From: Campylobacteraceae bacterium
Lineage (GTDB): Bacteria; Campylobacterota; Campylobacteria; Campylobacterales; Sulfurovaceae
DNA length: 6,394 nt
Direction: 5' to 3'
Assembly: GCA_027031505.1 (NCBI GenBank)
Contig: JALVQH010000080.1
Span: 1 to 6,394 of the forward strand
The notes below the pieces were generated by a model. The model worked only from the letters and a program-made list of their open reading frames with translations, was not told where the DNA came from and made no database searches. Shown in pieces: positions 6,110 through 6,394 of this stretch (the stretch's first letter is position 1; each line of letters begins with the position of its first letter). The position numbers were made by a program, and so were the translations under genes.

Positions 6110-6394
6110 AAATCATCATCATCGAAAGCGAACTCTACCTCGCCCAGAGTATCGCAGCCAAACTCACCGAACATAATTTCGAAACCGAAATCTACAGCTC
6201 CGTCAAAGATGCCATAGAGAGCAACGGAGATGCATATTTACTCTCCACTTCCATCTCCGGCCAGTCGTGCATACCTGTTGTCAAAAAATTTCAGGACAAG
6301 ATCATCATCCTCATGGTCAACTATATCAGCAACGACACCGTCGGTGAACCGATGCGTCACGGAGCACACGACTACATCATCAAACCGTTCATGA
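6106..6394 (+). CDS. HP1021/Cj1608 (CemR)-like orphan atypical response regulator (C-terminus beyond the window)
   Basis: Ninety-six residues are visible, forming an almost complete receiver domain. It starts with KIIIIESELYLAQSI (2-16) and ends with HDYIIKPF (88-95), where K93 and P94 match the conserved Lys-Pro. The phosphate-accepting aspartate is absent: the position after the third strand reads DAYLLSTS (42-49), with serine at 47. Only one acidic residue (E7) remains of the usual acidic pair. This is the known pattern of HP1021, an orphan regulator in H. pylori that binds oriC and many promoters without phosphorylation and has a DNA-binding C-terminal domain. Its C. jejuni homologue is Cj1608 (CemR). 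The position straight after ispDF, overlapping by ATGA, matches both of those genomes and supports the call. The DNA-binding domain is cut off by the window edge. One cysteine (C55) is visible; whether it matters for redox sensing cannot be judged here. Confidence 0.9.
   Translation, partial: MKIIIIESELYLAQSIAAKLTEHNFETEIYSSVKDAIESNGDAYLLSTSISGQSCIPVVKKFQDKIIILMVNYISNDTVGEPMRHGAHDYIIKPFM

Overview
The window most likely comes from a member of the Campylobacterota (the former Epsilonproteobacteria). The main evidence is the right-hand end: a bifunctional ispDF gene whose stop codon overlaps the start of an orphan response regulator resembling HP1021/Cj1608 (CemR). That arrangement matches HP1020-HP1021 in Helicobacter pylori and Cj1607-Cj1608 in Campylobacter jejuni. 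The core genes are rich in G+C (42 of 60 bases at 5401-5460, 40 of 60 at 241-300), which points to a GC-rich, probably environmental lineage rather than Campylobacter or Helicobacter. I cannot name the genus.

Layout from left to right. (1) Positions 1-1495, minus strand: the N-terminal 498 residues of a membrane protein that fuses a PTS EIIC-like domain of the lactose/cellobiose type to a cyclic-di-GMP phosphodiesterase (EAL) domain. The EAL domain runs off the left edge. (2) Positions 1496-1655: a divergent intergenic region with an AGTAT repeat that could give -10 elements on both strands. (3) Positions 1656-3452, plus strand: a 598-residue DUF262/DUF1524 protein (GmrSD-type, related to type IV restriction enzymes). 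It is clearly poorer in G+C than its neighbours (22 of 60 bases at 1981-2040, 21 of 60 at 2221-2280) and stands alone. (4) Positions 3509-3586, minus strand: tRNA-Pro with anticodon GGG and an encoded CCA. (5) Positions 3663-4778, minus strand: Mrp/ApbC, an iron-sulfur cluster carrier ATPase. (6) Positions 4779-4981: a divergent promoter region. (7) Positions 4982-6109, plus strand: ispDF, two enzymes of the MEP isoprenoid pathway. (8) Positions 6106 to the right edge, plus strand: the receiver domain of the HP1021-like regulator.

Reading. The tRNA, mrp and the ispDF-regulator pair form a housekeeping backbone. The accessory part is the solitary GmrSD-type gene, which lies against the 3' end of the tRNA and differs in base composition, as expected of a horizontally acquired anti-phage gene. 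The EIIC-EAL fusion is the most unusual protein architecture. It keeps the GIHG histidine of the sugar site but has threonine where EIIC proteins have the glutamate of the NINE motif, so it may sense a ligand and control c-di-GMP breakdown rather than transport a sugar. No RNA genes other than the tRNA, no CRISPR array, no insertion sequence and no integrase were seen. No gene-free stretch exceeds about 205 bases.
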